This document shows, piece after piece, positions 53,654-62,844 of a stretch of 64,000 bases of DNA (position 1 is its first letter; every line of letters starts with the position of its first letter). The position numbers and the translations under genes were made by a program. The DNA is from Desulfonatronum lacustre DSM 10312 (GTDB lineage Bacteria > Desulfobacterota > Desulfovibrionia > Desulfovibrionales > Desulfonatronaceae). The stretch covers positions 3,401,421 to 3,465,420 of the forward strand of contig NZ_KI912608.1 in assembly GCF_000519265.1 (NCBI RefSeq). Reading direction: 5' to 3'. The notes beneath the pieces were generated by a model. The model was not told where the DNA came from and made no database searches. It worked only from the letters and a program-made list of their open reading frames with translations.

Positions 53654-54856
53654 TCACTCTGGAACGCGAGCGATCACCTCCCGTCCGATCTTGCTGCCGA
53701 ATTCCTGGCAGGCGTCCAGATCCTGGTCCGTGGGGACGTTTTTGACGCGCAACGGTTCGGCAACGATCTCCACCTTGGCGGATTGCAGGAACTCGGATAT
53801 CTGTTTGGCCGCCTCGCCGCTCCAACCGTAAGAGCCGAAGGCCGCGCCGATTTTGCCTTGTGGCTTGAGTCCCTTCATATAAGTCAACATGTCCGCGAGT
53901 AATGGGAGCATGCCGTTGTTGTGGGTGGGGGAGCCGGCGACGATGGCCTGAGCATCCATGATAAACGGCATCACGTCGCTGTGATGGGCCGATTTCAAGG
54001 AAAACATCTGCACGCTGACGCCTTCGGCCATCATCCCATCGGCAATGGCCCGGGCCATCCGTTCCGTGCTTTTCCACATGGTGTCGTAGAAGACTACGGC
54101 CTTGCGCTGGGGCTTTTGGGCGCTCCACTCTCCATATTTGGCCAGTATTTCCGGAATATGGGTCCGCCAGATCAGCCCGTGGTCCGGTGCGATCATGTCG
54201 ATGTCCCAGCCCACCTCCCCGACCTTTGCCAAAAGCTTTTGAACCAGAGGAGAGAAGGGCAGAATGATGTTCGCGTAGTAACTGGCGGCCAAGTCGAACA
54301 GCAGACTCTTGTCAACCTGGTCGTCGAACCGTTCGCTGGAAGCCAGGTTTTGACCGAAAGCGTCGCTGGAGATGAGCAGCTTGTCCTCCGGCAGGAAGGA
54401 AAACATACTGTCCGGCCAGTGCAGCATCTTGGTTTCCAGAAAGGTGACCGTACGCTTGCCCAGGCTGATGCTCTGGCCGGAGGCGACGACCTCGTAGGGC
54501 CAGTCCTCACGGTGATAATGACTGATCAAAGCCTGCTTGGCGATGGGCGAGCAGAACACCTTTTCCGGTTTGACGATCTCCATGATCTTGGGCAACGCCC
54601 CCGAGTGGTCCGGCTCCACGTGGTTGACGATAAGATAGTCGATTTGTTCCGGATCAATGGTGGCCTTGAGGCAACGTAATAATTCGTCCACATGGTTCGC
54701 CGGGACCAAATCGAACAGGGCGATTTTTTCGTCCTTGACCAGGTAGGCGTTGTAGGTGGTGCCGCGAGGGGCAAGGGAGTAGCCGTGAAAATCCCTGAGG
54801 TTCCAATCCACGGAACCGACCCAGAAAATATCCTTTTTGATTTCGACTGGCAGCAT
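53654..54856 (-). CDS. roo: Rubredoxin:oxygen oxidoreductase (flavodiiron protein)
   Basis: Reduces O2 to water (or NO to N2O) with electrons from rubredoxin. 400 residues: N-terminal metallo-beta-lactamase diiron domain with the ligand motif HVEPDHSG plus SDAFGQ and PDHGLIWR. The C-terminal flavodoxin domain has YDTMWKSTERMA, SPTHNNGMLP and GSYGWSGEA. ATG 54856 follows GGAG at 7 nt. Lies downstream of two rubredoxin genes, its electron donors, but separated from them by a terminator-like hairpin. Confidence 0.95.
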   Translation of the reverse strand: MLPVEIKKDIFWVGSVDWNLRDFHGYSLAPRGTTYNAYLVKDEKIALFDLVPANHVDELLRCLKATIDPEQIDYLIVNHVEPDHSGALPKIMEIVKPEKVFCSPIAKQALISHYHREDWPYEVVASGQSISLGKRTVTFLETKMLHWPDSMFSFLPEDKLLISSDAFGQNLASSERFDDQVDKSLLFDLAASYYANIILPFSPLVQKLLAKVGEVGWDIDMIAPDHGLIWRTHIPEILAKYGEWSAQKPQRKAVVFYDTMWKSTERMARAIADGMMAEGVSVQMFSLKSAHHSDVMPFIMDAQAIVAGSPTHNNGMLPLLADMLTYMKGLKPQGKIGAAFGSYGWSGEAAKQISEFLQSAKVEIVAEPLRVKNVPTDQDLDACQEFGSKIGREVIARVPE

Positions 54857-54870
54857 TCGTGTTCTCCAAT

Positions 54871-54904
54871 AAAAAAGCCCTCTCCCGGACTTCTGGAGAG
54901 GGCT
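54871..54904 (-). terminator. Terminator/attenuator between rubredoxin and roo
   Basis: On the minus strand: stem AGCCCTCTCC / GGAGAGGGCT followed by TTTTTT, only 15 nt before the roo start codon and 20 nt after the rubredoxin stop. It should end most rubredoxin transcripts and leave partial readthrough into roo. Confidence 0.85.
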
Positions 54905-54923
54905 TGGTAGGTGATGGTCCGGG

Positions 54924-55082
54924 TTACCCTTCCGGCTCGAAATTGTCCTTGGACGCTCCACAGACCGGACAGGCCCAGTCAGCGGGAACATCGTCGAAGC
55001 TGGTTCCCGCGGCGACGCCGCTGTCCGGATCGCCTTCCGAGGGGTCGTAAACGTAACCGCAGATACTGCACACATATCGCAT
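54924..55082 (-). CDS. rub: Rubredoxin
   Basis: A 52-residue Fe(Cys)4 electron carrier: [14 protein letters not shown] ... [18 protein letters not shown], both CxxCG knuckles intact. ATG 55082 has AAGGAG 7 nt upstream. Expected donor to Roo encoded next. Confidence 0.96.
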   Translation of the reverse strand: MRYVCSICGYVYDPSEGDPDSGVAAGTSFDDVPADWACPVCGASKDNFEPEG

Positions 55083-55127
55083 AAGCGACTCCTTAAGTTG
55101 GGCTAAAAGGTGGGCAAAAGATTTCAA

Positions 55128-55343
55128 TCATCCTTTGGGAGCTTCCTCGACGGCCGAACCGGGCCCGGCCAAAGGGCGGAACGATTTGGTTCCGGCTCCG
55201 CAGACCGGGCATTTCCACGTATCCGGCAGATCCCGAAATGCCGTTCCGGCAGATATCTTGCCGCGCTTGTCGCCCCGGTCGGGGTTGTAGATGCATCCGC
55301 AATTCGTGACTTGGCACTGGTACATGTCTTCCGGGGTGGCCAT
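55128..55343 (-). CDS. Rubredoxin-2-like protein with CX4C knuckle
   Basis: 71 residues. The second knuckle KCPVCGAG is normal, but the first is CQVTNCGCIYNP, with four residues between the cysteines and an extra Cys. This is like the second rubredoxin described in some Desulfovibrio. A 17-residue Gly/Pro/Glu tail follows. Located between dfx and rub, so probably a superoxide-reductase donor. Expected to be cytoplasmic. Confidence 0.88.
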   Translation of the reverse strand: MATPEDMYQCQVTNCGCIYNPDRGDKRGKISAGTAFRDLPDTWKCPVCGAGTKSFRPLAGPGSAVEEAPKG

Positions 55344-55420
55344 GCTTTCTCCCTGTGTTCCCCGCCGTTAGGCGGGTTAGTCGTCAAGCGGGATGCCGAG
55401 TTGGAAATCAAGCAACTCGG

Positions 55421-55795
55421 CTAGGCCTTCCAAAGGCCGTGCAGATTGCAGTATTCGCGAGCCGTGACCTGTTCGGCCTGAATACAGAATTCAGCCACGG
55501 GCTCTTGGCCGGGTTGCAGGAACTGCTTGTACGACTTGCCGTCCGCGATGATTTCGATCCATTCGATGTAGTGCTTGGCTTCCATGGGGTGAAGAGTGCT
55601 TCCCACGGTCACCTTGTAACCGTTGGCCGTCTTTTCCACCACGGGCACATGTTTTTCCTTGGCGGCGTCCACGGTGTTTTCAGTCATCAACTTCATGGGT
55701 TCGCCGCAGCAGACCAGCTCTCCGCCACCTCCGTGCAGGACGTCGATGATGTTGCCGCACAGGTCACACTTGTACACTTCATGTTGTTGGGCCAT
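55421..55795 (-). CDS. dfx: Desulfoferrodoxin (superoxide reductase)
   Basis: Reduces superoxide to peroxide without making O2. 124 residues, class I (2Fe). The desulforedoxin-like N-terminal centre is YKCDLCGNI...LVCCGEPM. The SOR centre has KHVPVVEK (Glu/Lys lid and His), [16 protein letters not shown] and CNLHGLW. ATG 55795 follows AAGGAG at 8 nt. Peroxide formed would be removed by the rubrerythrin encoded upstream. Confidence 0.95.
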   Translation of the reverse strand: MAQQHEVYKCDLCGNIIDVLHGGGGELVCCGEPMKLMTENTVDAAKEKHVPVVEKTANGYKVTVGSTLHPMEAKHYIEWIEIIADGKSYKQFLQPGQEPVAEFCIQAEQVTAREYCNLHGLWKA

Positions 55796-55887
55796 TCCTA
55801 CGCTCCTTGTCTGATTCATGGGGAATAAGGATAAGTTGAAGCCTATTCGGATACGAACCGCCCGTCAAACCATTTCCAAATACTTTC

Positions 55888-55929
55888 GCCCGGCCGGTGG
55901 ATCTTTCGGGTGGTACTTCCGGCCGGGCG
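55888..55929. promoter_or_regulatory. GC-rich hairpin between rbr and dfx
   Basis: Perfect 11-bp stem CGCCCGGCCGG / CCGGCCGGGCG with a 20-nt loop, 10 nt after the rbr stop. No T run; likely an mRNA-stability or weak termination element. Confidence 0.6.
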
Positions 55930-55939
55930 CGGTTGAACG

Positions 55940-56515
55940 CTACCAATTTTCCTTAAGGACTTCAAAATGCGCCTGGGGATGGTCGCAGGCCGGACACGTG
56001 TGCGGAGCCTTGGTTCCGGAGCCGACATACCCGCAGTTGCGGCAACGCCACGTCACGGAAAGGTCCTTCAGAAAGACCTTCCCGGATTGAATGTTCGCGG
56101 CCAGTTCGCGATATTGCTTTTCGTGCTGCCGCTCGGCAATGGCGATAGCCTCCATGGCCGCGGCGATTTCCGGAAAACCTTCTTCCTTGGCGACCTTGGC
56201 GAAACTCGGATACATTTCGGTCTGCTCGTGGTGCTCGCCTTCGGCTGCGGCGATCAGGTTCTCATAGGTGTTGCCGATCACCCCGGCCGGAAAGGAGGCC
56301 GTGATTTCCACCTCGCCGCCTTCCATGAACTTGAACAGACGCTTGGCATGTTCCTTTTCCTGGTTGGCCGTTTCCTCGAAAATAAAGGAAATCTGCTCGT
56401 ACCCTTCCTTCTTGGCCTGCTTGGAGAAGTAGGTGTACTTGTTGCGCGCCTGGGACTCCCCGGCAAATGCGACCAGCAGATTCTTCTCGGTTTGGGTTCC
56501 TTTCAGTCCGCTCAT
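55940..56515 (-). CDS. rbr: Rubrerythrin
   Basis: NADH-linked peroxide reductase in the cytoplasm. 191 residues: a ferritin-like diiron domain with the ligands in AFAGESQARNKY, ETANQEKEHA, EGEHHEQTEMYPSF and AIAIAERQHEKQY. The C-terminal rubredoxin domain is WRCRNCGYV...CPACDHPQ. ATG 56515 follows GGAGG at 8 nt; an earlier in-frame ATG 56530 overlaps that site. Second gene of the perR-led cluster. Confidence 0.96.
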   Translation of the reverse strand: MSGLKGTQTEKNLLVAFAGESQARNKYTYFSKQAKKEGYEQISFIFEETANQEKEHAKRLFKFMEGGEVEITASFPAGVIGNTYENLIAAAEGEHHEQTEMYPSFAKVAKEEGFPEIAAAMEAIAIAERQHEKQYRELAANIQSGKVFLKDLSVTWRCRNCGYVGSGTKAPHTCPACDHPQAHFEVLKENW

Positions 56516-56584
56516 GATGATGTCCTCCATGGTTTCGTAGGGTTTCGTGGTTCAAAACAGGTCGCGCATCGAGAGAACGCTTTG

Positions 56585-56998
56585 TCAGCCGTTTTCACGC
56601 GCTGTCATGCAATCCGCGCAAATGCCGTACAGCTCCAGCCAGTGCCCGGTAATCCGGAATTCACTCTCGGCCTCAAGGGCGGGGTCCCGGCGCATGACCA
56701 CCGAAGCGGCGTCCGAAGGCAAATCTCCAACCTTTCCGCATTCAACGCAGCAGACGTGCAGATGCGGGTCCACGAACGCGTCGAAGCGCATTTGCGAACC
56801 GATCTTGTCCAGCTTGCGGATGAGTCCCTGGGAGTGCAAAAATTCCAAGTTGCGGTAGATGGTCCCCAGGCTGACATGGGAAAGGCGCTTGCGCACCAAG
56901 TCGTAGACCTCGTCGGCGGTGGGGTGTGTCCGAGTCCCGCGCAGTTCTTCAAGGATGATTCTTCGCTGTGGCGTCAAACGAGGGTTGGATTTCGGCAT
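56585..56998 (-). CDS. perR: Peroxide-responsive Fur-family repressor (PerR)
   Basis: 137-residue metalloregulator: winged helix LTPQRRIILEEL...THPTADEVYDLV...VSLGTIYRNLEFL, metal/oxidation site DAFVDPHLHVCCVECG, and a second CxxC (CADC) for structural zinc. PerR is preferred to Fur because of the neighbours (rbr, dfx, rub, roo) and the position of the HxHxxC segment. Probably represses the cluster and itself; no perfect PerR box was identified, although an AT-rich stretch lies at 57025-57060. Confidence 0.88.
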   Translation of the reverse strand: MPKSNPRLTPQRRIILEELRGTRTHPTADEVYDLVRKRLSHVSLGTIYRNLEFLHSQGLIRKLDKIGSQMRFDAFVDPHLHVCCVECGKVGDLPSDAASVVMRRDPALEAESEFRITGHWLELYGICADCMTARENG

Positions 56999-57169
56999 GA
57001 TTGGCGTCCTTCTGTTGCGTAAACGAGAACTATTCCTATTAGCTGTTGATGCAGTTTGTCAAGCCTCGGAATGAACAAGGGCCGACTTTATCGTGCTCAG
57101 CGAAGCGAAGCTCGTTCTCGTGCCCGGAATCGAGAAAAATCGAGCGGAGTGAGACCGCGCGTAAAACAT

Positions 57170-57212
57170 AAGGGGGCGGCCCCGGCAATGTCCGGTCCGC
57201 CCCCTTCCTTTC
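57170..57212. terminator. Terminator downstream of the chemoreceptor gene
   Basis: Stem AAGGGGGCGG / CCGCCCCCTT with a 17-nt loop, 34-76 nt past the chemoreceptor stop. Confidence 0.7.
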
Positions 57213-57245
57213 CTTCGCGTCGAAATACGTAGAAATCGTGTCCGG

Positions 57246-59258
57246 TCAATTGTCCTGAAACTTCTTGACCAGTTCGTTCAGTCGCTCAGACATTTGCGCG
57301 ATCTCCTGAATGCCCCGATCCGCCTCCTGAATGTCCCGACTGTTGGCCGTGGACAATTGACTGACCTGGCCGATGCTTTCATTGATTTCGTCGCTGGTCA
57401 CGGATTGCTGCTCAGCAGCGGTGGCGATGGTCCGGATCATGTCCGCCATGGATTCGGACCGCTCAACGATTGTTTGCAGGGCTTCCCCGGCGACCAGGGC
57501 CTTTTCGGCCGTGTTTTCGACCACGGAGCGGGTTTGCTCCATTTTCTCCACGGCGTTCCGGGTGCTGGACTGGATCGTGGTGATTACCTCCTCCACCTGC
57601 TTGGTGGCTTGCACCGTACGTTCCGCGAGCTTGCGAACCTCGTCGGCGACAACGGCGAAACCGCGTCCGGCGTCTCCGGCCCGGGCCGCCTCGATGGCCG
57701 CGTTCAAGGCCAGAAGGTTGGTCTGGTCGGCGATATCATTGATCACGTTCAGGACTTGGCCGATGTCCTCGGCCCGTGAGGCCAGATCGTTCAGGGAGCG
57801 GGCTAAAGCGTCCGTATCCTGAGCCACGCGCTTTACGTCGTCCACCGTCTCCCGGACGCCCTGACCGCCCTCCTGGGCGCTCTGCGTGGCCTGGGCCGCG
57901 GCTTCAGCGGTTTGGGCCGAACTGCGGGCGACCTCGATGACCGTGGCCGTCATCTGGTTCATGGCCGTGGCCGCCTGGGTGGTCTGTGACTCGGTCATCC
58001 CGATCCGATCGCTGACCGTGATCATCTGGTCCGAAAGTCTTTGGGCCATGTTCCGCAGAGAGTTCGACACCTCGGTTACATCGCGGGCCACGACAAGCAA
58101 ATGGTCTTGCTGTTTCTGTATCCGAGCCTTGGCTTTTTCCTCCTGGGTCAGGTCGATGACCACACCAATGGCGCCGATCACCTGACCCTGAGCGTTTTTG
58201 AGCGGAGAAACTTCACGGTATATCGGCACAATGTGTCCGTCGGGATGGGTGTATTCCCGCTTGCCTTTGACAATCGTGCCCTCGCGAATAACCTGTGAGG
58301 CGGCGCAGGAGCCTGGGGCCACCCCCATCATCTCGCATGTTGGGTGCCCGAGGATACTTTCTCTGGATTTGCCAAGCAATTCGACTGCTTGGTCGTTGAT
58401 AAAGGTGACTTTTTCTTCATGGTCCGTCACGTAGAGGGGGACGGCAATGCCCTCTAAAACTTCTTTGTTGTACTCCAATTGATCCTGGATGCTTTTGACC
58501 ATCGTCCCCAGGTTGCGGGCCAGCCGCCCCAGTTCGTCGGAACCGGTGATGTCAAAGGTGACGGAGTAGTCGCCCTGACTGATTTTTTGGCTCGCGCCGC
58601 TCAATGTCGCTATTTTTCCGACAACGGCTCTGCGCATGAAAATCAACAGGCTGGCCAGTAAAATGGCGAATCCGCCAAAGGAAAGCGCCGCTCCTTTGAC
58701 TTGATGGTCCCTGAGCGTCGCCATTTCCACGCCCACGTCTTGAAAAACGAGCATGGCGCCCAAAATGGGCTGGGATCGACCATGGCAATGGTAACAGGCT
58801 GGTTCATTGGGGATTGAACGGAGGCGAACATAGTATGGCCTCTCAGCGGTATCCAAAAGTACGGCCCGGTCCGTCTCCCGGCTCAGGCCCTCTTGCAGGA
58901 TTGCCCGTATTTCCTGCTGACCATACACCGTGAGCATATCCTCCCGCACCACTTTCGGCCGAGTCGCGTAGGTGATGTTGCCTCGAAAGTCGGTCAGATA
59001 CACGTCGATATCAGTGTACAGGTTCTCGACCTTGGCGAACTGGTCCCGGGTCCCCTCGTCGTCACCGACGATCATCGGTTCTTCGATAGCCATTTGCAGC
59101 AGATCCGACACCCGCGTGCCCATGGAATCGATCTGATGCATGGTGTCGGTGCGTTGCCAATACGAATTGACGAGCAGGAGGGCCACGAAAACCGATGCCG
59201 TCAAGATGGTGACCAGAACGAGAATCTTTGCTCCCAGGGAGTTGCGCAGCATATTCAT
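57246..59258 (-). CDS. dcrA: Heme-binding methyl-accepting chemotaxis protein (DcrA-like)
   Basis: Transmembrane chemoreceptor, probably redox or O2 sensing. 670 residues: first membrane segment (about 12-32) and a periplasmic domain of about 160 residues with one c-type heme site CYHCH (residues 155-159). A second membrane segment (about 190-210), HAMP ([11 protein letters not shown]...) and a PAS domain with [11 protein letters not shown] (about 270-380) follow. The signalling domain has the hairpin tip [43 protein letters not shown] 59258 follows GGGAG at 6 nt. It lies 17 nt after the tetraheme cytochrome gene. Confidence 0.9.
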   Translation of the reverse strand: MNMLRNSLGAKILVLVTILTASVFVALLLVNSYWQRTDTMHQIDSMGTRVSDLLQMAIEEPMIVGDDEGTRDQFAKVENLYTDIDVYLTDFRGNITYATRPKVVREDMLTVYGQQEIRAILQEGLSRETDRAVLLDTAERPYYVRLRSIPNEPACYHCHGRSQPILGAMLVFQDVGVEMATLRDHQVKGAALSFGGFAILLASLLIFMRRAVVGKIATLSGASQKISQGDYSVTFDITGSDELGRLARNLGTMVKSIQDQLEYNKEVLEGIAVPLYVTDHEEKVTFINDQAVELLGKSRESILGHPTCEMMGVAPGSCAASQVIREGTIVKGKREYTHPDGHIVPIYREVSPLKNAQGQVIGAIGVVIDLTQEEKAKARIQKQQDHLLVVARDVTEVSNSLRNMAQRLSDQMITVSDRIGMTESQTTQAATAMNQMTATVIEVARSSAQTAEAAAQATQSAQEGGQGVRETVDDVKRVAQDTDALARSLNDLASRAEDIGQVLNVINDIADQTNLLALNAAIEAARAGDAGRGFAVVADEVRKLAERTVQATKQVEEVITTIQSSTRNAVEKMEQTRSVVENTAEKALVAGEALQTIVERSESMADMIRTIATAAEQQSVTSDEINESIGQVSQLSTANSRDIQEADRGIQEIAQMSERLNELVKKFQDN

Positions 59259-59275
59259 GATTGTCTCCCTTGCGG

Positions 59276-59752
59276 TCAATGCGCCCCGCTGTAGAGCAGC
59301 GGCTTGTAGTTGATCACTTGGACTCGTTCGTCTTCATGGCACGGGCGGCAGACGTCGAGGGACAGACTGCCGAGGATGTCGTCCTGGTGGCCGGTCCTTG
59401 CGTGTACGGAGCCCGGGCCATGACAGCTTTCACACCCCACATGGGCCATTTCCGGAGTTTCTTCGAAGCTTCGAAATCCTCCTGGCTGCCCATACCCGGT
59501 AGTATGACACCCGTAGCATTCTCGAAGTTCCTCCGGTGTCAACTTGGGAGCCATCAGCCGGACGCTGTGGTCGGAGTTGGCTTTGTTGGCGTGCTCCATG
59601 AACCGTTCATACTCATCCGGATGACAGTACGAGCACTCCTTGGACCCCACGTAGCTTGTTCCCGACGGTCCCTGCGCGCCGATCATCAGCGGCAGAAGAA
59701 ACGCCAGGGCGAACCATAGGATCAAAAAGATCCCGAACGTTGCCTTTTTCAT
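59276..59752 (-). CDS. Tetraheme c-type cytochrome, cytochrome c554-like
   Basis: 158 residues with an N-terminal signal/anchor ([23 protein letters not shown]). Four CxxCH heme sites: CSYCH, CYGCH, CESCH, CRPCH. The spacing and the [15 protein letters not shown] start resemble the multiheme cytochrome_C554 group. Periplasmic and probably membrane-attached. It immediately precedes the heme chemoreceptor gene in one operon, so it may supply or relay redox state to the receptor. ATG 59752 follows GGAGG. Confidence 0.9.
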   Translation of the reverse strand: MKKATFGIFLILWFALAFLLPLMIGAQGPSGTSYVGSKECSYCHPDEYERFMEHANKANSDHSVRLMAPKLTPEELRECYGCHTTGYGQPGGFRSFEETPEMAHVGCESCHGPGSVHARTGHQDDILGSLSLDVCRPCHEDERVQVINYKPLLYSGAH

Positions 59753-59879
59753 CGTCGCCTCCAGTTTCGATCCAACATACAAAAATGCATGACAAAAATG
59801 AAAAATTTCAAAATATACAAGACCTTTTTGGTATGCCTCTAGTCAAGGTTTGTGAAAAAAGCAACGTATATTGGAATTA

Positions 59880-60653
59880 TCAAGGTATCATCCAGGGGCT
59901 CAAAAAATCACCAACCTTACCGGTTGCTTCCAGGTGCCGGATCAAAGCGCTGCCCATGACCACCCCGTCCACGGCGGATTCCACGCCCTGAAGCTGAGTC
60001 GGGGAGTGCAGGCCGAAGCCCAAGGCCAGGGGAATGGAGAAGGTTTGTCTGGCTTGGAGCAGGGCCTCCCGGAGTTCCTCCGGCAGGGCGTCCCGGACCC
60101 CCGTGGTCCCCATGACCGAGACGAAGTAGACGAAACCCGAGGCCTTTTCAGCATGAAGTGAGAGCCGCTCCATGGAGCTGTTCAGGCCGACCAGCGGGAT
60201 CAGGGCGATGCCGTGCTTCTGAAGAATATTACGAATCTCGACGTTTTCCTCCAAGGGCAGATCGGCAATGATCAGCCCGTTCACCCCGGCCTGCTCCGCG
60301 TCCCGAGCCAGTTTGGGAATGCCGTACTGAAGAAAGGGATTCATATAGCCCATCAGCACGATCCCGGCCCGGATGGTCGAGCGCCTTCGAGTCAGTTCCT
60401 CCAGTATCCAACCCAGCGTGACGCCCTGCTCCAGGCAGTGCAGGGCAGCCTGCTCCACCACCGGTCCGTCGGCCACGGGATCGGAAAAAGGCACGCCGAT
60501 CTCGATGATGTCAGCACCCGCGGCGTCCAGATCCTGAATGTGCTTCCAGAAAGCATCCTTGGTCGGATATCCGGCGGGCAAGTAGGGCATCACGGCCTTA
60601 CGACCCTGGGCCAGGGCCTGATTGATCTTATCGGTCAAATGACTTGTGGACAT
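59880..60653 (-). CDS. trpA: Tryptophan synthase alpha chain
   Basis: Cleaves indole-3-glycerol phosphate to indole for TrpB. 257-residue TIM barrel: MPYLPAGYPTKDAFW, catalytic Glu/Asp in DIIEIGVPFSDPVADGPVVEQAA, DLPLEE, MGTTGVRD and GFGLHSPTQL. Last gene of the trpDCFBA operon on the minus strand. Confidence 0.97.
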   Translation of the reverse strand: MSTSHLTDKINQALAQGRKAVMPYLPAGYPTKDAFWKHIQDLDAAGADIIEIGVPFSDPVADGPVVEQAALHCLEQGVTLGWILEELTRRRSTIRAGIVLMGYMNPFLQYGIPKLARDAEQAGVNGLIIADLPLEENVEIRNILQKHGIALIPLVGLNSSMERLSLHAEKASGFVYFVSVMGTTGVRDALPEELREALLQARQTFSIPLALGFGLHSPTQLQGVESAVDGVVMGSALIRHLEATGKVGDFLSPWMIP

Positions 60654-60695
60654 TAGGGTTCTCCGGAAAGGTTAGAAGGAGTGGGTATTCAATAG

Positions 60696-60804
60696 TCAGG
60701 AGTCAGGAGTCAGAAGTCAGAGAGAAAAGCTGTTGCATTCAACCCCTAAACCGTATTTCCTCTCAGGTCTCAGCCATCAGGTCTCAGCCATCAGGTCTCA
60801 ACCA
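60696..60804. repeat. Short tandem repeats between trpB and trpA
   Basis: Two sets: copies of a 7-8 bp unit GTCAGGA/GTCAGAA at 60696-60722, and about three copies of the 14-bp unit TCAGGTCTCAGCCA at 60761-60804. The second set begins inside the last codons and stop of trpB. Confidence 0.8.
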
Positions 60805-61976
60805 TCTCTCTTCGCCAGCGCCTGTCGCACGATCTCCAAATCCTTGTCTCCACGACCGGAGAGGCAGACGATGACGTCGGTGGTGGCGGGCAGGGTTCCG
60901 GAGAGGCTGAGGACGTGGGCCAGGGCGTGGGAGCTTTCCAGGGCCGGGAGGATGCCTTCGGAGCGGGTCAGGCGCATGAATCCGGCCAGGGCCTGATCGT
61001 CGGTGACGCAGACGTACTCGGCCCGGCCCAGGGCCTGAAGGTGGGCGTGTTCCGGGCCCACGCCGGGGTAGTCCAGGCCTGGGGCCAGGGAGTGGGAGGG
61101 CAGGATCTGGCCCTCGGGGGTTTGCAACAGCTTGGTCATGGTACCGTGCAGCACTCCGGGGGTTCCGGTGCTGAGGGTGGCGGAATGACAGCAGCCCGGC
61201 GAACCGTCCCCGGCGGCTTCCACGCCGATGAGGGCCACCTGCTCATGGGGCACGAAGGCATGGAACATGCCGATGGCGTTGGACCCGCCGCCCACGCAGG
61301 CCACGACCCGGTCCGGCAGCTTCCCGGTGCGTTCTCGAAACTGGGCCAGGGCTTCCCGGCCGATCACGGCCTGCAGCTCGCGCACCAGCAGGGGAAAGGG
61401 GTGCGGCCCCACGGCCGAGCCCAGGCAATAATGCGTGGCGGCCTGCTCGGCGATCCAGTGGCGCATGGCCGCGTTGATGGCGTCCTTCAGGGTCCGGCTG
61501 CCGGACTCCACGGGCCGGACCGTCGCGCCCAGCAGTTCCATGCGCTGGACGTTGTGGGCCTGGCGGACCACGTCCTCCGCGCCCATGTACACGATGCACT
61601 CCAGACCCAGCAGGGCCGCGGCCGTGGCCGTGGCCACGCCGTGCTGCCCGGCCCCGGTTTCGGCCACCAGCTTGGTCTTGCCCATGTGCTTGGCCAGCAG
61701 GGCCTGACCCACGGTGTTGTTGATCTTGTGCGCCCCGGTGTGGGCCAGATCCTCGCGTTTCAGCCAGACCCCGAAACCGACTTCCCGCGAGAGGTTAGCG
61801 CAGTGATACAAGGCCGTGGGGCGACCGACGAAATGAGTCAACAACTCGGTCAGCTCACGCTGAAACGCCTCCCCGGCCATGATCCGCCCCATGGCCTCCT
61901 CCAGTTCCAACAGCGGGGGCATGAGCAGTTCCGGAGCGAACCGCCCGCCGAAATCGCCGAAATATCCTTTTTTCAT
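60798..61976 (-). CDS. trpB: Tryptophan synthase beta chain
   Basis: PLP enzyme condensing indole with serine. 392 residues: [20 protein letters not shown] lysine in [37 protein letters not shown] and [12 protein letters not shown]. 141 nt separate it from trpA, wider than usual in trp operons and filled with short repeats. Confidence 0.97.
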   Translation of the reverse strand: MKKGYFGDFGGRFAPELLMPPLLELEEAMGRIMAGEAFQRELTELLTHFVGRPTALYHCANLSREVGFGVWLKREDLAHTGAHKINNTVGQALLAKHMGKTKLVAETGAGQHGVATATAAALLGLECIVYMGAEDVVRQAHNVQRMELLGATVRPVESGSRTLKDAINAAMRHWIAEQAATHYCLGSAVGPHPFPLLVRELQAVIGREALAQFRERTGKLPDRVVACVGGGSNAIGMFHAFVPHEQVALIGVEAAGDGSPGCCHSATLSTGTPGVLHGTMTKLLQTPEGQILPSHSLAPGLDYPGVGPEHAHLQALGRAEYVCVTDDQALAGFMRLTRSEGILPALESSHALAHVLSLSGTLPATTDVIVCLSGRGDKDLEIVRQALAKRDG

Positions 61977-62051
61977 GTGATGTTCCTCTGATTTGGGTTC
62001 ATGAGTGTGACGAATGGAGTCCTGGTTGCCGTTAGTATCTCTCGATATCAG

Positions 62052-62180
62052 TGTCCAAATCGCAATCGAAATCGCAATCGAAATCGGAGAGAAATACGCA
62101 CCACTACCGCATGTCCGCCGCCTTTGATGTTTCTTCTTTCGATTTCGATCACGATTTCGATTTCGATTTCGATTTGGACA
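62052..62180. repeat. Element A, copy 3, overlapping the 3' end of trpF
   Basis: 129 bp with ends TGTCCAAATCG (62052-62062) and CGATTTGGACA (62170-62180). Left arm has AATCGC/AATCGAA hexamers, right arm GATTTC hexamers, loop about 60 nt. Flanks differ from copies 1 and 2, so it shares arms rather than a full consensus. The right arm encodes the last residues of TrpF. Confidence 0.8.
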
Positions 62181-62844
62181 ACTCGCTGGGCATGGCTTTG
62201 ATGCGTTCCATGACCTTACGCAGCAGCACGGAACTCTTCCTTCCCGGAGCCTCCTCCACCCCGGAATTCAGATCCACGCCCCACGGACGACATCTGCCCA
62301 AGGCTTCCTGGATATTGTCCGGGCTCAGGCCTCCGGCCAGAAGCCAGGGCCGAGGAAAGGTCAGGCGGGCTAGGGACGGGAAATCCAGGCTGACGCCGTG
62401 ACCGCCCACCGCGGTTCCGGCGTCCAGGAGCACGGCCCGGCACGAGGACGCGAACGCGCCCATGTCTCGTTCCAGGTCTGCTAAGTTTGGATAGCGCAAG
62501 GGCCAGAAGACCTTGACCACTCGTTCCGGCCCGACCTTTTCGCAGAAACGTCGGTCCTGACCTCCGTGAAGCTGGGCCAAGTCCAGATCGGCCTGGTCCA
62601 TGATCTCCCGAACCTCTTCAGCGGTTTGGAGCACGAAGACCCCGACCCGCGCGGCCCGGCCTCGGGGCAGGGCCGCGACATGGTCCGGGCTCACGTTTCT
62701 GGGGCTGGGCGGGTAGAAGATGAAGCCGGTCCAGTCCACGCCCAGCTCCTCGCACAGCGCCACATCCTCGGGGCGCCGCAAGCCGCAGACCTTGACCAGG
62801 GGGCCGTCGACCCTTGAACTTCCTTGGCGGATTTGCTCACTCAT
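62149..62844 (-). CDS. trpF: Phosphoribosylanthranilate isomerase
   Basis: Converts PRA to CdRP in the third committed step. 231 residues: [70 protein letters not shown] and [16 protein letters not shown]. The C-terminus after RIKAMPSEL is a Ser-Lys repeat (SKSKSKSKS) read from element A copy 3, and the stop lies within the arm. The tail is not part of the family fold. The start overlaps the trpC stop by 8 nt. Confidence 0.95.
   Translation of the reverse strand: MSEQIRQGSSRVDGPLVKVCGLRRPEDVALCEELGVDWTGFIFYPPSPRNVSPDHVAALPRGRAARVGVFVLQTAEEVREIMDQADLDLAQLHGGQDRRFCEKVGPERVVKVFWPLRYPNLADLERDMGAFASSCRAVLLDAGTAVGGHGVSLDFPSLARLTFPRPWLLAGGLSPDNIQEALGRCRPWGVDLNSGVEEAPGRKSSVLLRKVMERIKAMPSELSKSKSKSKS

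Noticed and set aside
57061-57169. Possible small gene or RNA between perR and the chemoreceptor
   Set aside because: Contains short inverted segments (GCGAAGCGAAGCTCG) but no start-site pair or conserved RNA fold that I can recognise.
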